In this document: piece by piece, positions 46,301-49,501 of the stretch
Numbering within the stretch: position 1 is the stretch's first letter
How the letters are laid out: each line of letters opens with the position of its first letter
Translations under genes and position numbers: made by a program
The notes under the pieces: generated by a model
The model's database searches: none
Told to the model about the DNA's origin: nothing
Seen by the model: only the letters and a program-made list of their open reading frames with translations
Assembly (NCBI RefSeq): GCF_905163445.1
Contig: NC_053200.1
Span: 9,052,001 to 9,116,000 of the forward strand
Source of the DNA: Pararge aegeria
Taxonomy: Eukaryota; Arthropoda; Insecta; Lepidoptera; Nymphalidae
DNA length: 64,000 nucleotides
Direction: 5' to 3'

Positions 46301-46994
46301 AACATAACATACAATGCAGGCCTAACAATTGCGAACAGCCGGTGGCTACACTGAGCGCTTCAGTCTTCCACTCGCACAGTTGGCTGGTATTTATTCGCGG
46401 CGCGCACTTTCTTCTAGAAAACGTCTAAAGCGTACCACGCGCAATAAAAGTAAAAAAGCCGTGTGCACTGCGGATGCGCTGATTTTATTTTGGTGTGCTC
46501 GTGAACTCACATTATTTGGCGAATAATCTGTACCCGACTGAAAAATTGAGAGTTGTCATAAATAATGTAAAATCAGTAAAGACACGGTGTTGAAGGTTGC
46601 ATCATCTTGAACAATATTAAAGACGCAAGTTGAATGCCAGAGTGGTTTATACTCTATACACGAAATATCTCTAAACAAAATTGAATTGACAGGTTTAAAA
46701 ATAGTCCTTTTCCACAGGAAATATAGTGATAATGATCCTATTTTTAGACCTTTTAATTCAGTTTCATTTAGAAAATACTACTAAATTGGCACTTTCACGG
46801 TTCTAATATATCTATTACTATTAAATAATTCATTTGCTTACCTCTTGATAGAAGACCCTTTTGGAGTTGTAAGTCAGATTGTACTGCTGATCAGCAACCA
46901 TCAGCAGGATCGTGAAGGGAAGCAAGAAGGTTGCTGCGGCGAGGAAAGCAACGCACCTCCCTAACCGCATCACACTCACATTTCTCCTCGCCAT
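5724..46994 (-). CDS. carbohydrate sulfotransferase (Sulfotransfer_2), spliced from 5 exons
   Basis: Predicted Golgi type II membrane enzyme that transfers sulfate from PAPS to a glycan, in the HNK1ST/CHST8-14 superfamily. Joined exons: 46842-46994, 11593-11780, 10105-10402, 9391-9567 and 5724-5881, with all introns GT-AG and phases consistent. Residues 1-10 are basic, and about 11-34 form one hydrophobic anchor (LGRCVAFLAAATFLLPFTIL). The 5'-PSB loop is K119-AASTSW-125, preceded by WCNIF, and the 3'-PSB is IVRHPLERLASAYNDK around R177-S185. A later HW-PY-C-PC / KFETL motif is typical of the family. Sequons include NLT39, NGT56 and NYT134. Introns are about 35.1, 1.2, 0.5 and 3.5 kb. The C-terminus is uncertain: the frame meets TAA at 5720-5722, but that TAA lies within a perfect GTAAGT donor, and relatives continue with about 10-20 residues after this point. 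The specific substrate (chondroitin, dermatan or GalNAc) cannot be told. Confidence 0.93.
6218..6471 (-). mobile_element. tRNA-derived SINE, copy 1
   Basis: On the minus strand it starts GACGGCCGATTGGCGCAGTG and carries a B-box-like GTTTGATTCC and a body ending '...GGGGCTAGATGGCG', then an AT-rich (TTTA)n tail. Similar copies lie at 6612-6890, 10420-10661, 13234-13501, 31641-31753 and 55586-55830. The tRNA-like head supplies an internal RNA polymerase III promoter. It lies in intron 4 of the sulfotransferase gene. Confidence 0.88.
6612..6890 (+). mobile_element. tRNA-derived SINE, copy 2 (opposite orientation)
   Basis: Starts 'cctattggcgcagtgggcag', has the B-box-like ATTCGATTCCC, and ends 'ggggctagatggcgatg' followed by a (TTTA)-like tail. 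It is head-to-head with copy 1 and about 140 bp away, so the pair forms a long inverted repeat within intron 4. Confidence 0.88.
7541..7705 (+). pseudogene. RTE-like LINE fragment, C-terminal
   Basis: One frame reads AKLNWQWARQIAWRTNG, which closely resembles the conserved 'AKLKWQWAGHIARRTDG' stretch near the C-terminus of lepidopteran RTE-type reverse transcriptases. The flanking frame is broken by stops (for example before the NSLQK-like end), so it is a decayed fragment. Confidence 0.75.
7706..8667. other. intron 4 sequence, little recognised
   Basis: No exon is supported. A tRNA-like or SINE trace may lie near 8310-8390 ('tggggttcgattcccag'), too decayed to assign. Confidence 0.35.
8668..8918 (+). 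repeat. interspersed repeat beginning AAAACCGGCCAAGTGCGAGTC
   Basis: Runs from 'aaaaccggccaagtgcgagt' through 'atcacggttcatgaga', 'gacagcggagtcttagtta' and 'accttttgggta'. This arrangement is a very common dispersed repeat in Lepidoptera, as far as I recall; its class is not certain. It lies in intron 4. Confidence 0.7.
9391..9567 (-). CDS. sulfotransferase coding exon 4
   Basis: 59 codons, acceptor CCACAG/GCAGGA and donor GAC/GTAAGT. Encodes AGTKPVPTERYPVFEEFVSY, then a segment ending DMHWTPYSDFCTPCKFNFDV and KFETLD. The HW-PY-x3-C-x2-C and K-F/Y-E-T-L motifs are typical of the Sulfotransfer_2 family, where the cysteines are thought to form a disulfide. It joins exons 3 and 5 in phase 0. 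Confidence 0.95.
10105..10402 (-). CDS. sulfotransferase coding exon 3 (PAPS-binding core)
   Basis: 298 bases: one base completing a Trp codon shared with exon 2, then 99 codons. It contains both cofactor loops: CNIFKAASTSWMYNF (5'-phosphosulfate binding) and FLIVRHPLERLASAYNDK (3'-phosphate binding). Acceptor is TTCTAACAG/G, donor AAA/GTAAGT. The acceptor's pyrimidine run directly adjoins a SINE (see 10420-10661). Confidence 0.96.
10420..10661 (-). mobile_element. tRNA-derived SINE, copy 3, abutting the exon-3 acceptor
   Basis: Same family as 6218-6471. On the minus strand its 3' end 'GTCGTAGTATATTT' runs straight into the T10-CTAACAG acceptor of exon 3, about 17 bases from the exon. The pyrimidine tract of the splice site may therefore come from the SINE tail or its duplicated target. 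Confidence 0.9.
11005..11250 (+). mobile_element. old tRNA-headed SINE (TCGTTGGTCTAGTG type)
   Basis: Head 'gtcgttggtctagtgattgg' with A-box-like TGGTCTAGTG and a weak B box 'gtttaaatccca'; the downstream body 'tttccatgacttgaagagcacac' resembles that of 33762-33960. It lies in intron 2. Confidence 0.65.
11593..11780 (-). CDS. sulfotransferase coding exon 2 (stem region)
   Basis: 188 bases, acceptor GTTATAG/TATCTC and donor TG/GTGAGA. Encodes YLFENGTHEEGLLPRDKFLE, then a basic segment rich in Arg/Asp, and ends YLINRQYHVI plus two bases of a Trp codon completed by exon 3 to give HVIWCNIFKAAS. NGT is a potential N-glycosylation site. It forms the lumenal stem and the first strand of the catalytic fold. 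Confidence 0.95.
11898..12120 (-). mobile_element. CTAG-ended (Helitron-like) remnant
   Basis: Read on the minus strand it ends CGGGACGAAATCACGGGGGACCGCTAG/T, a CTAG-T terminus seen on Helitron-type elements in this window. The 5' limit is uncertain. It lies in intron 1 about 120 bp from exon 2. Confidence 0.45.
12121..13233. other. intron 1 sequence, nothing recognised
   Basis: AT-rich with short homopolymers; no exon, tRNA or repeat that I can support. Confidence 0.4.
13234..13501 (-). mobile_element. tRNA-derived SINE, copy 4
   Basis: Almost full-length member of the 6218-6471 family, with the (AAAT)n tail at 13234-13256, the body ending 'tcgccatctagccccaaagt' on the plus strand, a good B-box-like GGTTCGATTCC (minus strand) and the head ending at 13501. 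Confidence 0.9.
13813..14304. mobile_element. foldback element with 162-bp internal tandem units
   Basis: Terminal inverted repeats of about 40 bp start AAAATTAAGCTTAATTTGCT and contain CGCGAAAAGCAGGAGAA. Between them a 162-bp unit is repeated in tandem: landmarks 'aaattacaccatacagattc' begin at 13921, 14083 and 14245. The first two units are closely matched; the last switches to the canonical terminal sequence (CTCCTGCTTTTCGCGG). No coding capacity. Related copies are at 15457-15620, 17508-18003 and 52509-52746. Confidence 0.88.
14305..14988. other. intron 1 sequence, nothing recognised
   Basis: No exon or clear repeat; a poly-A run follows the foldback element at 14322-14334. Confidence 0.35.
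14989..15318 (-). mobile_element. tRNA-derived SINE (GATCGCGAGGTCCTAGGTTCGAACC type)
   Basis: On the minus strand: A-box-like 'TAAGTGCCTAGTTGGTTTAA', B-box-like GGTTCGAACCC, then a body with 'TCGCGGAAATCAAGTTATGC' and 'GGAAAATCTCAGTGGAGCC'. Any protein-like reading across it is incidental. Confidence 0.8.
15457..15620 (+). mobile_element. foldback-family copy, one arm only
   Basis: Begins AAAATTAAGCTTAATTTGAG and runs through 'tccgcaggagaatctgtatg', 'aacagatcttcggcaatgta' and 'cgctccgaaatcggagaaga'. The opposite arm is missing. Confidence 0.8.
16069..16158 (-). repeat. SINE head fragment (GAT-tail family)
   Basis: On the minus strand it matches the tRNA-like head and early body of the family best seen at 19999-20307, with a degenerate B box. 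Truncated. Confidence 0.6.
17035..17150 (+). pseudogene. RTE-like LINE fragment, C-terminal end
   Basis: One frame reads VGRSPTSRTEGSARTK, comparable to the 'VGRPPTRWTDDIRR' segment of RTE-type elements, and the DNA ends with 'ggaactccctacaaaaaagg', shared with 7668-7690. Decayed. Confidence 0.65.
17508..18003. mobile_element. foldback-family copy interrupted by a Helitron
   Basis: The left arm (17508-17615: 'tcttcggcaatgaactatct', 'cgctccgacaccggtgcatc') and right arm (17845-18003: 'tacaccgattctcctgcttt', 'agcaaattgagcttatt') are separated by the element at 17616-17844. After removing it the sequence resumes as in 52509-52746 ('gatgttga' / 'tttacaat'). Confidence 0.75.
17616..17844 (+). mobile_element. 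non-autonomous Helitron (229 bp)
   Basis: Starts TCTATATATATAAAAG and ends in a hairpin AGCCCG-gcgaag-CGGGCT followed shortly by CTAG, with T as the next base. A 5' TC, a 3' subterminal hairpin plus CTAG and insertion between A/T without target duplication are Helitron hallmarks. It sits inside a foldback element. Confidence 0.85.
18610..18790 (-). repeat. interspersed repeat fragment (CGGGTGTCGTACGAGG type), inverted
   Basis: On the plus strand 'gaacgggagggtttgcccat' ... 'cctcgtacgacaaccgcggg', the inverted form of 34560-34705 and 41389-41535. Confidence 0.7.
19348..19550 (-). mobile_element. CTAG-ended repeat (GGGCAACAGCTAGT type), minus strand
   Basis: Starts on the plus strand ACTAGCTGTTGCCC, the inverse of a GGGCAACAGCTAG/T end; it continues with 'acggttatttacaaatccca' and 'gggataaaaagtagcc', shared with 37687-37894 and 51131-51285. 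Helitron-like terminus; class not certain. Confidence 0.65.
19669..19810 (+). mobile_element. GAT-tail SINE, head part
   Basis: Begins 'agcggtgatagactagtggg' and has 'ccgaattcgatcccc' as B box, then the shared body 'ttatgtgcgttttaagcaat'. Truncated after about 140 bases. Confidence 0.75.
19999..20307 (+). mobile_element. GAT-tail tRNA-derived SINE, near full length
   Basis: Head with A-box-like 'tgatagccctttgggtag' and B-box-like GAGTTCGAATCCC, body through 'gcatgcctgatgtctccata' and 'ccagcgtggtggactatgcc', and a (GAT)n tail at 20290-20307. It is the best copy in the window; other copies or pieces include 27764-27949, 35466-35628, 40075-40231, 41946-42263, 49209-49501 and 60696-60990. Confidence 0.87.
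20308..21457. other. intron 1 sequence, nothing recognised
   Basis: No exon or convincing repeat. Confidence 0.35.
21458..21611 (+). repeat. repeat with 'GAGAAGAGCCGGCAAGAAATTCAGCA' end
   Basis: Shares 'cattttgaaacgacaagtca'-like sequence, 'gtgactaccaccgcgttagg' and 'gccggcaagaaattcagca' with 40030-40330, and in inverted form with 26747-26907. Probably a LINE 3' region. Confidence 0.65.
22193..22206. promoter_or_regulatory. palindromic X-box-like motif 1
   Basis: GTTTCCATGGTAAC fits the RFX-type X-box GTTNCCATGGNAAC at every fixed base. An identical motif lies 91 bp away at 22284. Position is deep in intron 1; function is not shown. Confidence 0.4.
22284..22297. promoter_or_regulatory. palindromic X-box-like motif 2
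   Basis: Same GTTTCCATGGTAAC sequence. The surrounding bases ('tctcattct', 'catacatt') are also duplicated, so the pair belongs to a 91-bp degenerate tandem duplication and may be part of a repeat rather than a host enhancer. Confidence 0.4.
22638..22740. repeat. possible degenerate foldback-family fragment
   Basis: Weak echoes of the family ('gaggacgctccgg', 'gtgtggagagcg', 'aaattacacag', 'tttgtctggtgt') in matching order. Low certainty. Confidence 0.35.
22848..24532 (-). mobile_element. hAT transposon, internally deleted (1.7 kb)
   Basis: Ends CAGTGGCGTGCATAG and, inverted, TGCACGCCACTG, flanked by a perfect 8-bp target duplication TAGGTAAG (22840-22847 and 24533-24540). Eight-base duplications and CAGTGGCG-type ends are typical of hAT elements. 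It contains a reading frame (23034-23327, minus) resembling the TTF-type zinc-finger region of hAT transposases, but no catalytic core, so it is not autonomous. Its termini resemble the MITE at 61966-62090, and its right end matches the solitary ends at 34224 and 52165. Confidence 0.9.
23034..23327 (-). pseudogene. hAT transposase remnant, TTF-type zinc-finger region
   Basis: 97 codons. Residues about 33-75 read RMFNNKYYENYSWLSGF, then NRLFCFHFVLL and VWNDKGYCDL, following the pattern R-x-F...WY-x-Y-WL...LFC-x2-C...W-x3-G-x2-DL of hAT transposase N-terminal zinc fingers. The second cysteine expected after LFC is Phe here, so metal binding is probably lost. The frame ends at 23034 only about 190 bp from the element's end, which leaves no room for the RNase H-like core and dimerisation domain: an internal deletion. 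Alternative: chance similarity, which I consider unlikely given the element context. Confidence 0.7.
24541..25577. other. intron 1 sequence, nothing recognised
   Basis: AT-rich; no exon or repeat supported. Confidence 0.35.
25578..25612. repeat. perfect 15-bp hairpin
   Basis: ATGAAAACTGTGTAG and its exact reverse complement CTACACAGTTTTCAT are separated by TGTGT. Confidence 0.9.
25850..26400 (-). pseudogene. CR1/Rex-like LINE 3' fragment
   Basis: On the minus strand one frame reads RLNKISNSL, stop, GNCTQFYNKLPVDILEMS, LKKFKVCIKRKL: the end of a LINE reverse transcriptase ORF (pattern FYNKLP-x-I...FK...KRKL). A decayed 3' UTR follows toward 25850. It is homologous to 54945-55420. The in-frame stop shows that it is dead. 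Confidence 0.75.
26747..26907 (-). repeat. repeat with AAGTAGGCCTAATATAAGCAC end
   Basis: On the plus strand 'actgctgaatttcttgccgg' ... 'agacctgacgtttcaaaagt' ... 'ttaggcctacttgaaataaa'. Inverted relative to 21458-21611 and 40030-40330. Confidence 0.7.
27295..27365 (+). repeat. LINE 3' terminal scrap
   Basis: 'atcaaaagtgccatcaaatt' ... 'aagatacttttgactttgat' resembles, in inverse orientation, the 3' end near 25850-25920. Confidence 0.55.
27764..27949 (+). mobile_element. GAT-tail SINE, 5'-truncated
   Basis: Body from 'tcatcggtgaaggaaaacat' to 'tggtgatgggttgagacgat' with a GAT-repeat tail; lacks the tRNA-like head. Confidence 0.82.
28232..28282. repeat. long imperfect palindrome (SINE-derived)
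   Basis: GGCTTCGTGGCTAGTTACCACT is followed after GTCG by AGTGGTAACTAGCCAACATGAAGCC. The central 14-bp arm is perfect. 'GGCTTCG..GTGGCTAGTTACCAC' resembles part of a common lepidopteran SINE body, so this may be an inverted junction of two copies. Confidence 0.8.
28518..28700 (+). mobile_element. non-autonomous Helitron (183 bp)
   Basis: Starts TCTTGTATATATATAT and ends in the hairpin GTGCAAC-gaa-GTTGCAC, then GGGTCAGCTAG with T as the next base. It shares the 'ATCGGCTCAAACGATTTTCA' interior with elements of this type. Confidence 0.85.
29595..29690 (+). repeat. SINE body fragment
   Basis: 'gtaggcttcggtcgtggcac', 'ttaccgaaaagacgtgccgc' and 'gcgatcaagcgatcc' correspond to the body seen at 42640-42720. 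Confidence 0.55.
30281..30445 (-). repeat. LINE 3'-end-like repeat with (GAAT)n
   Basis: (GAAT)n followed by 'acacttctacgtttagaaaa' and 'gaaatttacacagtgacata'. A similar arrangement occurs at 50982-51125 and 58612-58760. Confidence 0.5.
31335..31390. repeat. (CA)28 microsatellite
   Basis: Uninterrupted CA dinucleotide tract of 56 bases, likely length-polymorphic. Confidence 0.97.
31641..31753 (-). mobile_element. tRNA-derived SINE, copy 5 (3'-truncated)
   Basis: Has the head and B box of the 6218-6471 family ('ttgtgggaatcgaacccacg' on the plus strand) but lacks the tail half. Confidence 0.87.
31786..32030 (+). mobile_element. old tRNA-headed SINE
   Basis: 'cgttggtctagtactgagga', then 'cttgggttcgttttctga' (decayed B box) and a terminal 'cattggagcagcgtgg' shared with 56017-56258. 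Confidence 0.6.
32351..32780 (-). mobile_element. diverged third copy of the ~500-bp element
   Basis: On the minus strand it begins TTGACGTGACAACGTCTTAT and ends with sequence alignable to the 3' part of 1228-3229 ('cgaatttacagacaagcaat' then a T run). The middle is different. It shows that the pair at 1228 and 47667 belongs to a dispersed family and is not a simple local duplication. Confidence 0.7.
33762..33960 (+). mobile_element. tRNA-headed SINE (GCCTCGTTGGCCTAATTGTT type)
   Basis: A-box-like 'cgttggcctaattgttaac', B-box-like 'gggtttgaattcca', and body end 'tgcctcgaagagcacgttaa'. Confidence 0.75.
34224..34285 (+). mobile_element. solitary hAT end
   Basis: CAGTGGCGTGCACTTCATAC and 'aaaagcactgcctaccctaa' match the right end of 22848-24532 read inverted. 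No partner end or target duplication was found. Confidence 0.6.
34366..34517 (-). mobile_element. tRNA-headed SINE (CCTGGTGCAGTGATCGGCGC type)
   Basis: On the minus strand: A box in 'CTCCCTGGTGCAGTGATCGG', B box 'GGTCCCGGGTTTCGACCC'. Related to 42533-42790 and 52932-53115. Confidence 0.75.
34560..34705 (+). repeat. interspersed repeat fragment (CGGGTATCATACGAGG type)
   Basis: 'cgcgggtatcatacgaggcg' ... 'gcgtggtggttacaggcaaa'; same family as 5534-5650 and 41389-41535. It ends just before the hAT element. Confidence 0.72.
34723..35222. mobile_element. hAT MITE carrying an RTE LINE fragment
   Basis: Ends CAGTGGCGTGCATAGAGGGT and, inverted, TATGCACGCCACTG, with a perfect 8-bp target duplication CCAGCAAT at 34715-34722 and 35223-35230. 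It is about 300 bp longer than its relatives at 3686 and 54217; the extra part is the LINE fragment at 34850-35110. Confidence 0.92.
34850..35110 (-). pseudogene. RTE-like LINE C-terminal fragment inside a hAT element
   Basis: On the minus strand it reads IKKRKVKYLGHVLRHERYQL, then MMGKVECKRRVGRRK, a one-base frameshift, then ESWLRNIREWTNI and a stop after LTANLQ. These are the conserved C-terminal motifs of RTE-type reverse transcriptase proteins. The frameshift makes it non-functional. Confidence 0.85.
35466..35628 (-). mobile_element. GAT-tail SINE, truncated
   Basis: 'catcatcatcaacccattaa' tail at the left, body up to 'ctctcaggcatgcgga'; no head. Confidence 0.8.
35640..36377. other. intron 1 sequence, nothing recognised
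   Basis: AT-rich. A short inverted motif around 'atatgtgcaactaagtgcacatat' (35819-35845) is the only structure noticed. Confidence 0.4.
36378..36461 (-). repeat. GAT-tail SINE scrap
   Basis: 'catatcaacccattaccgac' to 'gacgacagtccaccgc'. Confidence 0.65.
36868..37190. repeat. degenerate ~43-bp minisatellite
   Basis: The motif AGTCCTCCATCATCAACC recurs, with decay, starting at 36901, 36990, 37032, 37075, 37125 and 37168: spacings of about 43 bp or twice that. The rest of the unit resembles 'ttattaatgtcccacagctg'. Because 43 is not a multiple of three, it is not a coding repeat. Confidence 0.8.
37687..37894 (+). mobile_element. CTAG-type repeat (ATAAATGCGAAAGTGTG family)
   Basis: Begins 'tactaatattataaatgcga', then (GTTT)n, 'cccacgggatttgtaaaaaa' and ends 'acgcaggcaacagct'. 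Shared with 19348-19550 (inverted), 51131-51285 and 59044-59409. The last copy ends CTAG/T. Confidence 0.7.
37900..40029. other. intron 1 sequence, little recognised
   Basis: A decayed repeat piece lies near 38730-38950 ('ccctggaaatttaatagttt', 'gaggtcgat'-like). No exon is supported. Two similar pieces ('cacggcacgtaaccaacaatacgagacaaagc') occur at 38152-38190 and 38416-38450. Confidence 0.4.
40030..40330 (+). repeat. LINE-end-like repeat interrupted by a SINE
   Basis: 'aaaattcatttatatcaagt' at the left and 'gcacttttagaacgacaaga', 'tagtgactaccagcc' at the right match 21458-21611; they are split by a SINE at 40075-40231. Confidence 0.75.
40075..40231 (+). mobile_element. GAT-tail SINE with target duplication
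   Basis: 5'-truncated copy ('ggaaacctgcatacttgaga' to 'ggttatgggttgatg'). Flanked by AAGTAGGCCTAG (40063-40074) and AAGTAGGTCTAG (40232-40243), 11 of 12 identical: its target duplication inside the older repeat. Confidence 0.85.
40331..41221. other. intron 1 sequence, nothing recognised
   Basis: AT-rich; no supported exon. Confidence 0.35.
41222..41350 (+). repeat. two-unit tandem repeat (~80 bp)
   Basis: 'gtcgatccccagaaaaagac'...'tagctattttatatcct'...'tgacagtag' occurs twice with about 80-bp spacing. Confidence 0.8.
41389..41535 (+). repeat. interspersed repeat fragment (CGGGAGTCGTACGAG type)
   Basis: 'cgcgggagtcgtacgagcca' ... 'gtgatgattacgggcaaatc'. Same family as 5534 and 34560. Confidence 0.72.
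41946..42263 (-). mobile_element. GAT-tail SINE, near full length
   Basis: (ATC)n tail at 41946-41960, body with 'gagaacattatggagaactc' and 'aggcgtgcaggtttctttac', and a decayed head ending near 42263. Confidence 0.82.
42533..42790 (+). mobile_element. tRNA-headed SINE (CCTGGCGCAGTGATGAGCGC type)
   Basis: A box 'tggcgcagtgatgagcgctg', B box GAGTTCGATCCCCGG, then the body 'ttcgtctagtctggtcacgc', 'gccgctaaacgatttagtgt' and 'tgatgtcgcgtagaatcgg'. Confidence 0.8.
43040..43105 (-). pseudogene. RTE LINE scrap
   Basis: On the minus strand it reads FTRWTDDIKRIAARWEQHN, the conserved C-terminal TRWTDDI motif of RTE-type elements. Too short to classify further. Confidence 0.7.
43300..46078. other. 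intron 1 sequence, nothing recognised
   Basis: AT-rich, with no exon, tRNA or repeat I can support over about 2.8 kb; relatively repeat-poor compared with its surroundings. Confidence 0.4.
46079..46210 (+). CDS. possible small ORF or first exon, unrecognised
   Basis: 43 codons starting MNSSDSEVMKPVKPELISVT and ending HFNFYI. Balanced codon use and an acidic/Ser-rich start make it look more protein-like than nearby frames, and it lies on the strand opposite the sulfotransferase, about 0.6 kb from its first exon. No strong splice donor, domain or homology is recognised. It may be chance. Confidence 0.15.
   Translation: MNSSDSEVMKPVKPELISVTSDIEIGFKPRSPQLKLSHFNFYI
46275..46539. mobile_element. 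265-bp element with AGTCGGGTACA inverted ends
   Basis: The left end AGTCGGGTACATATTAATCG and the right end, inverted, AGTCGGGTACAGATTATTCG match at 18 of 20 bases. The interior has higher GC and no transposase. No clear target duplication was seen. It lies in intron 1, about 300 bp from coding exon 1. Confidence 0.6.
46842..46994 (-). CDS. sulfotransferase coding exon 1 (start and signal anchor)
   Basis: 51 codons from ATG at 46992-46994 to the donor GAG/GTAAGC. Encodes MARRNVSVMRLGRCVAFLAA, the rest of a hydrophobic anchor, then VADQQYNLTYNSKRVFYQE: a short basic cytoplasmic tail, one membrane segment and the beginning of a lumenal stem, as expected for a Golgi type II enzyme. TTTAATATCAG directly precedes the base before the ATG and could be an acceptor, so an upstream non-coding exon is possible. 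It is phase 0 with exon 2. Confidence 0.88.
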
Positions 46995-47666
46995 TCTGAT
47001 ATTAAATTAATTTATTTGTCAAATAATCACCATCACTGTTTGTACCTACTTTTGCTTGACACGAATGTTTATTTAATAAATTATACACTTTTGAATTTTT
47101 TCACATGTTTTCGATTACTTAATTTCTGTGTAACTTAATTCTTGATCTATTACCTTGATTATGTGATGGACACATGAGAACGATCATTTGCATTGATTAA
47201 CTTTATAGATAAAGAAAAACGAGAAATGATTCTTTTAGAAAAGAATCTTTTCTCTTTTTTCTTCCGCTTTATAGAAATCTTTCTACGAAACTAGACTAGA
47301 GAACTATTTTTGAAGTGCCTTTATCGCAGGGGAGATTATGAAAAGATAGTTTTGTCTACATTTGGAAAAGGTCAGTTTAGCTTTTAGAGCAAAATATCAT
47401 CGATGCCTATCAAACTAAGTCTAAATCTTATTTTTCTTTCTTACTTCGTTTTCGTGTACTTTGAATTGCCTTTGTAAAAAAAAAAAACCATCTAATACAT
47501 TAAGCATCTACCGAATACAATTCAAATCCCTATTTACATAATTCACAGAAACGTTCAGTAAAAGCAGAGTAGAGTGTTCCTAACTTCTAAAGCTATCCAG
47601 TATCTAGTTCGATATAATATATCAATCAAAGGAATCCGTCTTAATATTGACCTAAGTGGCACAATT

Positions 47667-48168
47667 TTGACGTGACAACGTCTTATAAATTGGTTTGCCG
47701 GGTGACACTTCAAGAAACTGCGTTACGCTCCGCTCACGTTATGCGCTCACAATGAGAGCGAGTGAGAGGCACGCGTCCCTTCCACTCGGGCATGGTTAGC
47801 CCGCCTAAGAGCGAGAGAGACAGACATAAAAAGTGAAAGGCACGCGTCCCTTTGTAGTAAACGCTGTTTCATTGTACGCAAATGTATTGCAAGTTATTGT
47901 ATGTATATTTGTATATAAATACGTATGTATGTGTAAAGGTAAAAATAAAATTTTGTTAATATGAAATTCAGTGCGAGATTCTTTGTATAAATTAATGTTT
48001 TAAATATAATTCTTTGTATAAATAAATGTTTTAAATTGTTACTATTATTTCATCCTTCTTCCTACTATACGAATGAATATTCACATTAAAATTATTTTAC
48101 CACTCAAAGTCGTTGTCACGTAAAACTTTCGCCCGTATACCGACTTTACAGGCAACCAATTTTTTTTT
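47667..48168 (+). mobile_element. ~500-bp interspersed element, copy 2 (uninterrupted)
   Basis: Matches the outer parts of 1228-3229 across its whole length, in the same orientation. It lies about 0.7 kb upstream of the sulfotransferase start codon. It includes a purine-rich 'gagagcgagtgagaggcacg' stretch, two GGCACGCGTCCCTT repeats 85 bp apart, and AT-rich 3' parts with 'ttctttgtataaat' twice. Confidence 0.9.
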
Positions 48169-48621
48169 AGATAGCAAATTGATTTTATTTAACTTTTTTA
48201 TGTTTTAGCTACAAAAACATTGACAGTTTAATTATTCTAGTGGGTGAAAACTTCAATGAAATAATTCAAGATAAATAATTCTATATAACTCAAGACAAAA
48301 GTCTCCGAGATTTATATGATACCTACTAATTGCTTAGTGATTATTTTAACCCAGATTTGGTTAGAATTAGGAATTCAAATACTGGTCACCCAACCAGTAT
48401 TTGGACACCCAGACAAAGAGAGTGCCACCTGACCTCTTGAGCTTACTATCTGGGTGGTACAAACAGCAATAAGTACCTACTAATATTCTGTACCTAACAT
48501 ATTATATACGAAGCATTCGTTTAAATGTCGCATTCTCCTAATGTTCGCCAAATATAAAATCAATCGCCAGTACCTACTTAAAGATACATTACAAGTTTCG
48601 AGAAAAAAAAAAAAAAAATTT

Positions 48622-48700
48622 TCGAAATTCAGAAATCAAAAATGCGCTTCATATGCGCCTATGACGGGCACACATGAAGCGTTCATACATATTATTGATA
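48622..48700 (-). repeat. LINE 3'-end scrap
   Basis: 'gaaattcagaaatcaaaaat' ... 'cacatgaagcgttcatacat' resembles 54945-55020; an A15 run precedes it at 48604-48617. Confidence 0.55.
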
Positions 48701-49208
48701 ACAAAGCAAGCATGTTGAATAAAACTGTGCAATAATAAATGCCTTTGAAACATAAAAAAAGCTATGCCCAGCACATAGGTAAAAATAAAAATTGCAAAAG
48801 CGAGTTCCTTTTGTGAGAACGATGCGATGGTCAAATTGCTTTAATATAGAAAAGCAATTTTTCCGAGGACTGAAGAAGCAATCTTTGAAAAATTAAATTT
48901 TAATCTGCGAGGAAATTCTATTTCAGCCGATAAATGCTCTTGCGTTTATTTTTACTCTTTAACAAGAAAGCTATTTCTGAACGTAAGTAATTAGGTTTCC
49001 TTTGGTAAGACGTTCAAAATGTGTCAAAGTCGTATTAAATTAATTTAATTAAGTAACTATGAAGTTAAAGAATTTATTTTTAATTATTAGAACGGGTAAG
49101 TACTACCGCAATGCTTATTTCTGCACTTAAGACGCATTGCTTTGTTCGGGAAGTAACATAGGCTATAAGTTATTAATAAAAAATGGAGATATTTAATAAA
49201 ATTGCAAG

Positions 49209-49501
49209 CATCATATCAACCCATTACCGGTCCACTACAGAGCACGAGTCTCCTCCCACAATGAGAGCGGGATAAGGACGCAGTCCACCACGCTGGCCCA
49301 ATGCGTATTGGTGGACTCCGACACCTTTGAGAACATTATGTGGAACTCTCAGGCATGCAGGTTTCCTCACGATGTTTTCCTTCACCGTTGAAGCAAGTGA
49401 TATTTGAATTACTTTAAACGCACATAAATTAGAAAAAATAGAATTGCGTGCTGGAACTCTGGCCCCCGAAAGTGAAATCGAGCTCCTACCGCTATCACCG
49501 C
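49209..49501 (-). mobile_element. GAT-tail SINE, well preserved
   Basis: From 'catcatatcaacccattacc' through 'ctgcagtccaccacgctgg'-like body, 'ctcaggcatgcaggtttcct' and 'cgatgttttccttcaccgtt' to the head 'gctcctaccgctatcaccg'. Confidence 0.85.
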
